NCBI RefSeq assembly: GCF_034190915.1
Contig: NW_026947514.1
Span: forward strand, 8,902,201-8,966,200
Source of the DNA: Cavia porcellus
Lineage: Eukaryota; Chordata; Mammalia; Rodentia; Caviidae
Length of the DNA: 64,000 nt
Reading direction: 5' to 3'
The notes below the pieces were generated by a model that saw nothing but the letters and a program-made list of their open reading frames with translations, searched no databases and had not been told where the DNA came from. Each line of letters opens with the position of its first letter. Positions within the stretch are counted from its first letter, which is position 1. Positions 12,179-21,675 of the stretch are shown here, piece by piece. The position numbers were made by a program, and so were the translations under genes.

Positions 12179-13429
12179 TTAATTTTATTCAGCCTTGGAT
12201 TTGGATAACTTGTTATTTTGTATACATAGAAAAGAAGCTGTAAGTGGAATATATTGGTCAATATTCCCAAAGTTTCTTCCTGTTCTAACTCTAATTCTTT
12301 TAGATCGCTTTTCAGTTCAGAGTAAGAGGTGTCCTCTGTGCAGTCAAACATGTTGGTGGATGAAATACAAAATGTTTATTTTAGAACAAATTCAAACTCA
12401 GAGAAACTTTACCAGAACAAAGGTACAAAGGTTTCCTTTATGCCTTTGAGGCCAATCCCTAAAGGTTAGCATTTTTCACATTAATGTACCGTGACCTCTC
12501 AGGGTGCTATGCGTGCACAGTATGTGTGTCTGATACTGTTTTTGTGTATGTGTCTGATATTTTTCATGTAAATTGCTTTCTCTAAATTGCAGACAACTAT
12601 GCTCCTTTGCCCTTAAATACCTCAGCGTGTATTTTCCCACACAAAAGGACGTTTCCCCAGTGTAACACAGACTCATGATGAAACCAGGGGATTAACATTG
12701 CCATGATACCATTATAGAACCAATAGATGGGTGGCAAATCCTGCCTCTCCCTGGGCCTTAGCGTCCTTCGCCATTAGGGTGTCACACCCACCCGTCCACA
12801 GCTTGCAGTGGTACTGAAGGGGTCCATCTAGCCAGGAGCCCACGGAGCACATGACACAGCTCCACCACATCATCACTGTATTGTCTATTAAAGTGAAGCA
12901 ACAATAACAACAACAAAACCCCCAAATAAACAAACAAAAAAGACTTCTGGTGCCGAATTCAACCCAGGGTCCTCATCCCGCACAGTGGCTCTGTCCGCTC
13001 AGACCCTGCCGGTCTGGATCAGCATCTCGGACTTTCCTGGTCTTTCACACTCCTGATGTTTTTGAGGTGTGCAGATCTGTCATTTTGCATAAGGGTCTTC
13101 TGTTCACATTTGTCTCCTATTTCTTCTTAATCAGACTCAGGCTGTGCATGTTTTGAGGCAGTTACCCTGGGTAAGTAAGGTCCTCTCGGGAGACACAGTT
13201 TGTTTCATTTGGGCGATGCTAACTTTGATATTTGAAGTTTCTCCAGGTTCTGTGCAGTACCTGTTCTCTCCTTTGTAGTTAGTAATCATTGTGTCGGCAG
13301 ACACTTGGCGAATATGGAAATACCTTGTTTTTCGTCACCTCCCTGTGCTCCGGCTACACTGAGGTCCAAACCTCAGTGAAACCTCAGTGTCCTCAGTGTC
13401 CCTGGAGACCTGCTGAGTTGAAAGTTTTG
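12179..13429. other. Unrecognised, AT-rich first half
   Basis: No gene recognised. A short cluster of 'cctcagtg' repeats lies at about 13358-13402. Confidence 0.4.
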
Positions 13430-13735
13430 TCACTATGAGGGCACTATCGAGAGGCTGTGAGGGAAACAGGACCCTGGGGATGTTACTTGGGATGGCGGGT
13501 CATCCCTGGCCCTGTCTCTCACTCTCTGCTTCCTAGCCACCATGAGCTGAGCCTCTCTCTGGTCAGCCACGCCCCTCACCATGAGGTTCCATCTTTGCAT
13601 GGACCCAGACAACATGGAGCCATGTGACCACTGCCTGACTTAGGAAATCATGAGCCAAAGTACATCTCTCTTCCTTGAAGTCCATTTTCCAAGGCACACT
13701 GTTACATGGACAGAAAGCTGACTGGCCCTTGTCCC
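13430..13735 (+). repeat. MaLR-like LTR fragment
   Basis: 'cctagccaccatgagctgag', 'accatgaggttccatctttg', 'aaatcatgagccaaagtaca' and a final 'acagaaagctgactgg' follow a MaLR-type LTR pattern. Family assignment is tentative. Confidence 0.55.
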
Positions 13736-13809
13736 CTGGTTTTCTCTTTTGATGAAAGTCTCACCTGTACTGGTACCAGTGATGGTTTTCGCATGGTGAG
13801 GTGGCACAC

Positions 13810-14220
13810 ATTCCCTATGCTACTATAAAAACAAACAAAAACTCAGGGACCTAAAGTAACACAAATTTATCCCCTTACAGTTCTGGAGGCCTGAAGGTTT
13901 GTACCTAAGGTTTTTACCTGCCAAGAGGCTCAGCGCTCATAGATGGGGCTTAGGGAAAGTGATTAGATTACAGGGGTTCAGAGCTGACTTGCTCCTAATT
14001 AGGAGGCGGGGCCCTTGGGGTTGTGGCCTAGGAAAGGTTTATCTCTCTCCCCTGCTCCTGGCCACCATGACTGGAGCACCTCTTCCCCTGCCACACCACT
14101 CTGCTTTGAAGCCAGCTGAAACCTCTCTAAACTATGAGCCAACTACACCCTTCCTCCTTAATTTGTAGGTGTTGGGTGTGGTGTCTCAGTGATGGAGAAA
14201 GTGACTAGACCTCCAGGGAA
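13810..14220 (+). repeat. Second MaLR-like LTR fragment(s)
   Basis: The start ('acaaatttatccccttacag', 'ttctggaggcctgaagg') is like an antisense MaLR start. From about 13960 the sense pattern resumes ('ggaggcggggcccttggggt', 'gccaccatgactggagcacc', 'aaactatgagccaactacac'). This suggests two fragments in opposite orientation. Confidence 0.5.
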
Positions 14221-14383
14221 CATGCTCACTGTTCCTTGGCTGGTGGCCTCTTCCCTCTGCCCTCTGATTCTGTCACTGCAGAAGCTTCTCAGTGACAGCC
14301 TGTACTGTGTCAACTTGAGAAGTCTAGTCTGGGTGCTGGTTCTCTCAAGGACCTCCAATCTTCGCCTTCAGCTTGTGTGTGTG

Positions 14384-14396
14384 TGGGGGGGGGGGG
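14384..14396. repeat. Poly(G) run after GT repeat
   Basis: A tgtgtgtgtg run leads into an uninterrupted G homopolymer. Confidence 0.8.
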
Positions 14397-14633
14397 TCTC
14401 AGTGCCTGCCTTCTGGCCAGGAATGGTCCTGTCTCCTCTGTCCCTGTCTCCTCTGAAGTTGACTGTGACCCCAGCTGGGGTCAGGGCAGGAACTCTTCAG
14501 AGCTTAACCAGCTCCCACCTAGGGTTGAACATGGACCTAACATGCTACACAGAACATTAGAGCTGCTTCTACAATGTCTGTTCCACCAGGCCACAGTGCA
14601 GATCTGATCCCAGAGCCTGCTAAGAGGGTCACC

Positions 14634-14649
14634 TCCCTGCCTGGCTCTT
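14634..14649. repeat. 16-bp target-site duplication, left copy
   Basis: The 16 bases tccctgcctggctctt recur exactly at 15827-15842 and bracket the inserted element between them. Confidence 0.9.
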
Positions 14650-14815
14650 TTTTTTTTTTTAATTTTATTTAAGAGGAAAAAGAGAGAAACACAAAACAAA
14701 ACAAAGCGGTATAAGGGTACACGTAATACAGAACTACAAAAAAAAAAAAACAGTAAGAAATCACCTGTTAATAGATTACATATTATCATCTTAGAAATAG
14801 TTGCTCAAATCACAG

Positions 14816-15143
14816 TGTCGGGCGCAGGCGCTCAACACACCCCGCCCGGGACGATAAGACCACGTCAGCTTCCACAATGCGCTACGTCCCTCTTTAAATT
14901 AGCCAACCCGTGTGCACCTCGTGCTCACTCCGTATTCGCCCCGTGCCGACTCTGTGGCAACCCCTGATTGGCCACAGCTGGATATATTAGCCAGAGCCTG
15001 CGTCCCATTCCCAACCTGCTTCCTCGTGGCAGCCTGTGATTGGTCACGGCCAAATATATAAACCAGAGCCCGCGTAAATAAAGCAGCAGTTAACTGTCAC
15101 CCACAAGAGCATCTCCTGTCTCATTGGGGGGCTGCGCCGGTCA
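14816..15143 (+). mobile_element. Solo class II (ERVK-like) LTR, copy 1
   Basis: A 328-bp LTR starts TGTCGGGCGC and ends CCGGTCA, flanked by the 5-bp direct repeat cacag (14811-14815 and 15144-15148). It carries inverted CCAAT boxes ('gattgg' twice), a TATA box at about 15054-15060 and a polyadenylation signal AATAAA at 15077-15082. No internal proviral sequence remains, so it is the product of LTR-LTR recombination. It is nested inside the LINE-like insertion and is therefore younger than it. It differs from the copy at 22878 by roughly 5% by eye. Confidence 0.9.
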
Positions 15144-15636
15144 CACAGTATCAAAGAATACAAAGTGGACATTCAAACAGAGAGACTGCAAACAGCTGTG
15201 TTCAATGATCCAAAAACATTAATATAGTCAGCTATTTAACACCCCTAAACACACTTGCTGTTATATCCGTTAGAGCTCTTTTTTTCCCCTCTCTTTTTTA
15301 CAACAAAATTTACACATTTTGGATTTTATTACTCCTTAGTTCTTATTACTTTTTTTGGGGGGAGAGAATAAAGTCAAATATGGCAAAACAAAGCTGTCAG
15401 TCAAAACCAAGGATAGACATAGCACATGATGTAGAACAGAGTACAAGGTTATCAACAATGGTTATCAACGTTGTCTCTTGTTTCCTTAAAAAGAATTGTC
15501 TATCTCATTAGATATTATAAAGTTGGACAAAACAGTAGAGAACAAGACCAATAAAACTTAGGCATTGTAGACATTACAGGACTTCCAAAGGAGACAATAG
15601 TCAAACCAGAATGGGCATCATAGTGAATCTTATTGC

Positions 15637-15692
15637 CTTCAAAGTAGTTGCCTATACCCTCAAACTTCAAAGTAGTTGCCTATACCCTCAAA
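15637..15692. repeat. Tandem duplication, 28-bp unit x2
   Basis: Two exact 28-base copies (15637-15664, 15665-15692) inside the LINE-like insertion. Confidence 0.9.
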
Positions 15693-15826
15693 CTTGATAC
15701 TATCATACAGAATGGAACAGAGTCTAATCAGTCAAAACAAGATCATGGGAGTATTACAGGACTTCAAAACAAGTTAATAGGAAATCAAAAAGAGTTACTG
15801 TTATATATCCTAATTTTTAAAATTTT

Positions 15827-15842
15827 TCCCTGCCTGGCTCTT
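15827..15842. repeat. 16-bp target-site duplication, right copy
   Basis: Exact match to 14634-14649. Confidence 0.9.
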
Positions 15843-16463
15843 GATGGGCTCTTTGGGGCAGAGTCAGCTCCCTTGCTAACTCCGGACCTCTGGCATCTCA
15901 TGCCCTACTTCTGTGTTCTGAGGACCCCCTTACCACCCACTCAGGAATGCCCACTTCCCCCAGGACAGTGCTACCCCATCTGCGGTCTAGTGCCCAGCAG
16001 CCTCCTCACATTTCCCATGCCTGGGTGATTTGATGAACCCCAATTTCATGCCCAGGGGTGCCTGATAACTGATTTAACAAAGAATGGTTGCAGTGTTCCT
16101 GCAGGCTTGTAGTTCTTCTCGCAGACTGGGTTAGGCAGCAGCTGAAGATGCTCCATCTGGACTCCTCCCCTCGAGGGGTCCCGGAGGGCAGCAGGGGCAG
16201 CAGGCTCATCTGAGACCCAGCCGTGTGTGTCAGCTCTCTGCAGCTGTGACAAAGCATGTGAGAACATCGGGGTGGCAGACAGCAGAGAGGAGAGGAAGGA
16301 GTGTGGGTACGAATGCTCCCTTAGAGCTCGGGTCACAGGCCTCCACTTCCTTCTGCTATACCTCACCTCTAAACGTGGCCCCTTCTCCTGATAGTGCCAC
16401 AGACTGGTGACCGAGCCTTTAACATAGGGTCGGTCAGTGGGGATGTTTAAGATTGAAACTAGC
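15843..16463. other. No recognised feature
   Basis: No gene or repeat recognised. A 235-codon minus-strand open frame crosses into the adjacent B1 and is a chance frame. Confidence 0.4.
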
Positions 16464-16556
16464 TGGGCATAGTGGCGCACACCCATAACTCCAGCACTCA
16501 GGAGGCTGAGGCAGGAAGGGCACTGTGAGTTCAAGGCCAGCCTGAAGAACATAGAT
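16464..16556 (+). repeat. B1 SINE
   Basis: 'gctgggcatagtggcgcaca' through 'tcaaggccagcctgaag'; truncated 3' end. Confidence 0.85.
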
Positions 16557-17450
16557 TGAAATGGTAACAAAATCAATGAAGCCATTCCCTGTCTCTCTGT
16601 TATCCCTCCCAGAGCAAGGTCAGTGCTCAGGACCCAAGCACGGTTTTGAGTCTTAAAATATCGGCTACCTCCAGCTACTCTGTTCCACCTGTGGGGTACC
16701 TGGTGTGTACCGGGACTTCTCTCTTGGGGGGACACATCGCGTGGTGATTTCAAAATTCATCTCACGGAATCTTCCCAGTAACCCATGCCTGTCACAGTGC
16801 AGTCCTGTTTTACAGGTCACCGGGTCCCTAGCACGCAGGACTCCAAGTCACACACTGCGACCTCTTCTGGCCACCTCTTGCATCTTACCCTGAGGAGTTT
16901 TGCAATGCAATGCCAACATGCAGGGCTGAGGAACCCTCACAACTCGGGACACACCCGCACCCCTAACCTTAAGCCTCCCAGGTAAGGAGGGCCCAGCAGG
17001 AGCTCCCGGACCCCGCCCTTGCTGAGCGCTCTCCGGCTTCTCTGCTGCCCCCGCGGGGTCGCCAAGACTGCAGCCCGGCCCGTTAGCATTCCGCCCTGGA
17101 AGCACCCTGCCTGCGGGCGCAGGATAGCCGGCTGTCCTCCCAGAGCCAGCTAAATGCTGGTAGATTGAAATCCCCAACAACTCTCGTCTGATAACAGAGA
17201 AGAAAATCACCTTTGAGAAACCAATTATGGCCGTGCAGTAACATCCTGAGCGCTGAGCCCGTCGAATCAACCCGCACCAGCCTCACACCGCTGCTTTGAT
17301 CCCTTTGTCAACGGAGCAAGCCCTGGAGCGACCCCTGCAGGCCGAGCGGGTTACCGAGCAAGGGTGCTGGTTTGAAAGCTTTCAAGTCAGGGCCCTGCAA
17401 AGCTTAATAGCTGATTGATTGATTGACTGACTGATTTTCTTCAAATACTT
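16557..17450. other. Unrecognised; locally CpG-rich 16985-17115
   Basis: A short GC- and CpG-richer patch lies around 16985-17115. It is too short to call a CpG island. No gene recognised. Confidence 0.35.
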
Positions 17451-17590
17451 CCAACGCATGCCTGAAATCCCAGCATTTGGGAGGCTGATGCAGGAGCATC
17501 GCTGTGAGTTTGAGGCCAGCCTTGGCTAAATAGTGAGTTCAAGCCCCACCTTAACTACTTGGTGAAATCCCGTCTCAAAAAACAAAAAAC
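17451..17590 (+). repeat. B1 SINE
   Basis: 'cgcatgcctgaaatcccagc' through 'gaaatcccgtctcaaaaaac'. Confidence 0.85.
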
Positions 17591-18829
17591 CAAACAACAG
17601 CAACAACAAACAGTTTCCTTCAGCCACTCTGAGTGTCTCAGATTCCTCATTCCTGTTCCAGTGCCCCTCAGCAAACCCCTTGGCTTTCTAATCACTTGGT
17701 GTGTTAAAGTCCAGCCTGGTCCAGTTTAAAATTCCACTTTCATGTATGCAGTTTATTTGCTGTCTGAGACCCAAGAGTAGGGCAGGGTACAGCCCCCTCC
17801 AGAAACCACTACGGGGTAAATCTGGGGCTCCTGGAGCTCTGCAGTGAGCGTGTCTCATGTTAGGAAGCCAAGTCCAGACATGCACGGCAGTGCTACTTGT
17901 GTGGAAGCAACTCAGCCTCTCTGATCCTCATCCTGCCCCTCTGTCACAGAGGACATGTGGGGAGAGCTGCTCCACTGGTGTCCCAGCTGCGCCTCTGACA
18001 GTCCTGGGGCCCACACATCCCCTGACTTCCTGTCTTGCCCTCTGGGACCCTGCCACCACCCCCCTTTCCCAGCACCCGCACACTGAGGGAAGGCACAGCT
18101 GTCGGCCAAGAGGGCAGGTGCCTGACCTTGGACAGAAGGTCGGGTAATCAGAGCAGGTGACTGTGAAGTGGACATCAGATCTCACCACCATGGCTGACTT
18201 GTCCCCAGGGTGGCCAGCATGGCCAGCTCAGGTGATCAGACCATGGGTGCTTTAGTGATGTTGGAGGGTGCCAGAAACTGACCCCCACAGCCAGCATTGC
18301 TTCTCACCCTCCGCCCCTGCCGTCAGAGGCTGCCCAGGAAGGACCACACTCGGTCCATGTGGAGCTGGCCCATTACCGGGTCTCCCTCTGGAGCCTTCAT
18401 GGGCTGCAGCAGAAGCCGCTTCTCACAGAGGTGCGCCTGAGCCAGCCCCAGCCAACATGAGGCTGATGGTGGAGCCTGGGGGAATTTTTCAAATTGGCCA
18501 TGAAAACTGTCATGATGAAAGATAAATTACATCAGTGCACAATTGCATAAATTATTCTAAAGATAAAGTAGAATACGTTCAAAAGCTAACACTTTCTGGT
18601 TATTGCACTTTGAGGGATTCTTATCTGTGCCCTCCAGGCTGTTTACTTGGTGGCTTATGTATGGCGGAGGTCATGAACCTCTGAGAGCATCTCAGGAAAA
18701 CTCTGTTCAGGGCGCAGTCGGGTTGGTAAAGCTTGACCTCAGCTGTGATGGAGGATTTTACCAGGAACACAGAACACCTGCGAATGCTGCAAACCAGGCT
18801 TCTTCCCTCTTCTGCATCCTGCAGGAGCC
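17591..18829. other. No recognised gene; AT-rich patch 18485-18600
   Basis: Unassigned sequence. About 18485-18600 is AT-rich, does not look like a recent transposon, and could be a conserved non-coding element; this is not testable here. Confidence 0.3.
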
Positions 18830-18868
18830 TTTAGTTTAGCCTGCTGCTAAACTAAACGTTTAGCAGCA
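18830..18868. repeat. Two overlapping, mutually exclusive inverted repeats
   Basis: tttagtttag (18830-18839) pairs exactly with ctaaactaaa (18847-18856). tgctgctaaa (18842-18851) pairs exactly with tttagcagca (18859-18868). The arms share bases 18847-18851, so only one hairpin can form at a time. Confidence 0.85.
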
Positions 18869-19267
18869 CCACTGTGGGCCGCATTTGTGGGGAGGAAGAA
18901 ATGAACACTCCTCCCCTCCCCCACTGTCTTTAAAATGTTACAGGGAAACATTTATTTAAATAGCCTTTAATCACTACTTGTAGACATTAAAGCAATAAAA
19001 GATTCCAGGAAATCGAAGCCTGTGTGCTAACCTGTGTGGTTTCTTGTGCCTTTTCATGACTTGAAACATTATCAGGGCCTTGAGTTTCTCTCTGCTGTGG
19101 TTTGGATATGATTGGAGGGGTTCAGGCAATGAGCGCAGCTTCCGCTTCCAGGACAGGCATCCAGCGGCCCCTTCAGACCCCTGCTGTCACCCCTCCCTGG
19201 CCTGGTGATCCTGAAACCTACTTTGTGTGGCAGCTTCTCGTTACTCGGACCCTGTGCTGCACATGGC
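18869..19267. other. Pre-insertion flank of ERV-A
   Basis: No gene recognised. The last six bases, catggc (19262-19267), are the left target duplication of ERV-A and recur at 22161-22166. Confidence 0.6.
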
Positions 19268-19752
19268 TGTCGATGTCCGCTCCCGGCCGGCAGGAAGGAC
19301 ACACGACACAGTCTGGTAGTGGACAACCTTTTCTTTTTATTTTTCTTCTCCGTACAGCCTGCCCTGGGTTCTCCCAGCTGAAGCCTCCTCTGGTCCGCTC
19401 CCCGCGGCTCCTTTTGTGCTTCAGTCTGCCCCAAAGCCTCTACCGGTCCGCTCTCCGCGGCTCCTTTTGGGCTTCTACTTCCGGGCTTCTATCTGGCTTC
19501 TCCTTCCGCCCAGGGGTGGCACCGGTATATATACGGGTACAGTGTCCAATCATGTTAAAGTAAGCAAGGCAAGCTGATTGGCTAACATCATCAGTTGCCA
19601 GGCAGACTATATTGTTGAGCGGGTTGTTTACGCGGTAAGCAGGAAACTAACATATTCGATGGGAGGGGTAATCTACCTCAGGCCTCACTCTTTACTACAG
19701 GCCTCACGTCCGCCAAGTGAGGCGACCGGGCTCGGGGCTGCGGCTCCCAACA
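19268..19752 (-). repeat. 3' LTR of ERV-A
   Basis: A 485-bp LTR, reading TGTTGGGAGC...ATCGACA on the minus strand. It is preceded by the polypurine tract, which identifies it as the 3' LTR. It contains a TATA-like 'tatatata' and an AATAAA on the minus strand. I found no difference from the 5' LTR. Confidence 0.92.
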
Positions 19753-19776
19753 TCTCCCCCTTTTTTATTTTTTATG
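19753..19776 (-). promoter_or_regulatory. Polypurine tract of ERV-A
   Basis: On the minus strand an A-rich run ends in aaaaaagggggaga directly against the LTR start. This primes plus-strand DNA synthesis in retroviruses. The same tract abuts the 3' LTR of ERV-C. Confidence 0.85.
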
Positions 19777-20230
19777 AATGTGCGCATCGTAGCCCTTCCT
19801 GGACTGGGTGCAGAGGCTTATGCCCTATGCGTAGGCCCACCGTAGGTCCTTGGCTTAGACCCTGGTTGGCCATGCCATGGTCTGCCAAGGCCCTGAGGCC
19901 CTCGTCCTTTTTCTAGGGCCAGGCACAAACTGGACGGAACCTGGATGCACACAAGCTTGCACTCATTTCCTCTCCGTAAAGAAATCCCCTCGGAGAGAAA
20001 TTTAGACCTGGGCAGCATCTAACAGTCCAGCGGCTTACGTGCAGGATGGGGTAGGGCCTGGCTTAGGTCGAGTCATGCTGGGGAGGCACGCTCTTACCCG
20101 TCATTGACTCATCTACCCTGCTATATCATAATTTTTTAGAGGAGGAGTGTGGGAAGCTCACCGTCCCTAGACTCGGTCGTAGGCTAGGCGAGCGAGCCAT
20201 GCATATGCCTGAGGATCTTCTTGTCCATTT
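19777..20230 (-). other. ERV-A 3' non-coding region and env-position remnant
   Basis: This lies between the integrase remnant and the polypurine tract. A minus-strand ATG near 20228, in the env start position, opens only a very short frame. The block around 20093-20106 (caatgacgggtaag on the minus strand) and a later segment around 19925-19965 match the corresponding part of ERV-C, although the LTRs of the two elements differ. No long frame is present. A shared non-coding block here could be an RNA export element, as known upstream of the 3' LTR in IAP and MusD; this is inference. Confidence 0.5.
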
Positions 20231-20246
20231 CGGGCTACCGCTATTT

Positions 20247-20434
20247 CTATTCATCTTGTTGGTTGGTCTGTGATGGATCTCCAGTAGGGCAGGTCTGATC
20301 TTTAGTCGAGGGCTTTGTTGTCCGTGTCAGTCTCTCCGGTATCCACAGTGGTTCTCGTCCCGGTTCCTGTGGGAAAACACAAACCGCGCCTCGGTTCCAG
20401 CTGACCACTGGATCCGGGCCCATCCATTGTCATG
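20247..20434 (-). pseudogene. Integrase C-terminal remnant of ERV-A
   Basis: Read on the minus strand, this stretch encodes the end of a betaretrovirus-like integrase. It covers the short beta-rich DNA-binding domain with its tryptophan, the GPDP turn and the [12 protein letters not shown] segment, followed by WIPERL, and ends at TAG (20247-20249). It is closely similar to residues 339-373 of the ERV-C fusion protein. Everything upstream in pol (protease, reverse transcriptase, RNase H, the integrase zinc-binding and catalytic domains) is missing. It follows the ID SINE rather than being continuous with gag, so no gag-integrase fusion is expressed from ERV-A. In intact elements the domain binds viral DNA ends and target DNA. 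Here it is a relic whose retention is probably a consequence of the deletion end point. Confidence 0.75.
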
Positions 20435-20475
20435 CCATAGATAACCGCGCCTTTGGAGGCAGGCCTTGGCCTACT

Positions 20476-20623
20476 CCCCCTTTTTGTTTTTTATTTTTTT
20501 TTATTTTTATCTTTTTCGTTTTTTTTTTTTTTTTTTTTTTTTTTAATTGGTACCAGGGATCGAACTGGCGATTGCCCGCTTACAAGGCAGGCGCTTATGC
20601 CGCTAAGCTAAATCTCCAGCTCC
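20476..20623 (-). mobile_element. ID SINE inserted in ERV-A
   Basis: On the minus strand this is a full ID element: a tRNA-like head ending near 20560 ('gttcgatccctggtacc'), followed by a long A-rich tail that appears as T-rich sequence at 20476-20545. It lies exactly where gag stops resembling capsid. I could not find target duplications around it. This fits either a deletion that removed one side or a SINE carried along with the element. Its 5' end supplies the last codons of gag. Confidence 0.85.
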
Positions 20624-21476
20624 CATTTCCTCGACCGGCGTTTTTCTCAGCCTGCTCGGCAGAGAACTCTGCGTACCAGGCTCGCCAATCTAGGTAACTG
20701 CCCGAGGGCAGACAGGCCTTTGCCAGCTGAATCCAGTCCGCGGGGGTGAGGGGCCCAGAAGACAGATTCTCCAGCATGGCAATGGTGTAAGGCGCAGTCG
20801 GCCCAAAGGTTGTAACTGCATTTTTAAGTTCTCTAATCTGCTTTATCTCAAAAGGCTCCCATACATTGTGTCCCTGGCCCATAGCTACTTGTACAGGAAA
20901 TATCTCGTAGGGGCCACTATCTATCCCAGGTGGATGTACCTCATGAGACAAGCGTCCCCCCTGCCAAAGCCGCCTGTAAAAATACCGACCCGCCGGCGGC
21001 GGAGCATAAGACAGCGGCCGTGATTGGGCGGAAAATGGGGGCCCGTGCATCACTTCCTGTTCTGGCGAAAGGGGAGGGAGCTCCCAGGCGGCCGCCTCGT
21101 GGCGAGGGATCGCCTCCCTCTCGCGCCGGGGAGCGCTCAGGAGCTCTCTACTCCTCCGCAGACCAGGTTGAGCAGAGCGCAATTCGCGGAGCAACGCTGG
21201 AAAAGAACCCTGTGACCCCTTATTGAGCGACTTAGGCTCCTGACAGCTGGTCTCTTTGGCCTCCTTGCCATTCAACTTTCCCTCGTCCTCGGAGTCAGAC
21301 GACTCCGAGGCTAGAGCCCCGTCCTCCTCCTTAGCATCCTTGTTCCCCTTGACGGACCCCTCTCGGGAGCTCCCTGACTGGGCCTGCTCAGATACCCTGC
21401 GTACTTTTGTAAGCTCTTGAGAGCTTTCTCCACAACCACCCTCGCTCTTAGTGTTGCTACCTAACATGTTTCCCAT
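20595..21476 (-). CDS. gag: Truncated Gag of ERV-A, ending in SINE codons
   Basis: A 293-codon open frame starts about 200 bp inside the 5' LTR. It begins MGNMLGS, with a glycine at position 2 suited to N-terminal myristoylation, which would direct Gag to membranes. Residues 1-125 are polar, with an acidic serine-rich patch (about 58-66). Residues 125-190 are proline-rich. The betaretrovirus-type capsid N-terminal domain starts near residue 193 (FPVQVA) and runs to about 283. Then the ID SINE takes over: residues 285-293 and the TAA stop come from it. The rest of the capsid, with the major homology region, and the nucleocapsid zinc knuckles are lost, so particles or RNA packaging from this protein alone are not expected. 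The frame up to the SINE has no stop or visible frameshift, which fits a young insertion. Confidence 0.85.
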   Translation of the reverse strand: MGNMLGSNTKSEGGCGESSQELTKVRRVSEQAQSGSSREGSVKGNKDAKEEDGALASESSDSEDEGKLNGKEAKETSCQEPKSLNKGSQGSFPALLRELRSAQPGLRRSRELLSAPRREREAIPRHEAAAWELPPLSPEQEVMHGPPFSAQSRPLSYAPPPAGRYFYRRLWQGGRLSHEVHPPGIDSGPYEIFPVQVAMGQGHNVWEPFEIKQIRELKNAVTTFGPTAPYTIAMLENLSSGPLTPADWIQLAKACLPSGSYLDWRAWYAEFSAEQAEKNAGRGNGSWRFSLAA

Positions 21477-21595
21477 CTTTTAATATGTTACTCACCGCGT
21501 GAGGCCCAAGGAATCCGCCACTTACGCGTGAGCCTGAGGGGAGTCTAAAAGCCCTGTAGGTGCGCGCCACCCAGAGCCCAGGCTTATCCCCAACT

Positions 21596-21602
21596 CACCT
21601 GT
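21596..21602 (-). promoter_or_regulatory. Splice donor in ERV-A leader
   Basis: On the minus strand gacag|gtgagt follows the primer-binding region and precedes gag. The equivalent site in ERV-C (near 26579) has the same core, so this is probably the major retroviral 5' splice site. Confidence 0.6.
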
Positions 21603-21655
21603 CTCGCAGCTCTGTACTGGAGCGTTGTCCACTTCCACGTCGCGGGGGTGATCAG

Positions 21656-21673
21656 TCCCCGTGCGGACCTCCA
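21656..21673 (-). promoter_or_regulatory. Primer-binding site of ERV-A
   Basis: Two bases inside the 5' LTR the minus strand reads TGGAGGTCCGCACGGGG. It starts with the TGG expected from pairing with a tRNA CCA end. I could not match it confidently to one tRNA species. Confidence 0.6.
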
Positions 21674-21675
21674 AA

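Larger units (their letters stand above)
14650..15826 (-). mobile_element. LINE-mobilised insertion (probable rodent L1 3' end), minus strand
   Basis: An insertion is bounded by exact 16-bp target duplications. It begins on the plus strand with a T-run, that is, a poly(A) tail on the minus strand; this is the signature of target-primed reverse transcription. It has no recognised open reading frame and reads like an AT-rich L1 3' UTR, truncated at its 5' end. Internal motifs such as 'gaagtcctgtaat' recur on the minus strand. The same sequence family lies on the plus strand at 42519-42925. A solo LTR at 14816-15143 landed inside it later. Without the LTR and its duplication the insert is about 844 bp. 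L1 origin is inferred from the tail, the duplications and the AT-rich character, not from coding sequence. Confidence 0.7.

Noticed and set aside
16046..16753. 235-codon minus-strand open frame
   Set aside because: Crosses an antisense B1 SINE; not a gene.
16985..17115. CpG-rich patch as a promoter CpG island
   Set aside because: Only about 130 bp, with no adjacent exon or transcription signal.
19102..19563. 153-codon plus-strand frame, partly repeated at 21648-21971
   Set aside because: The shared part is the ERV-A LTR read in reverse; both frames are by-products of the duplicated LTR.
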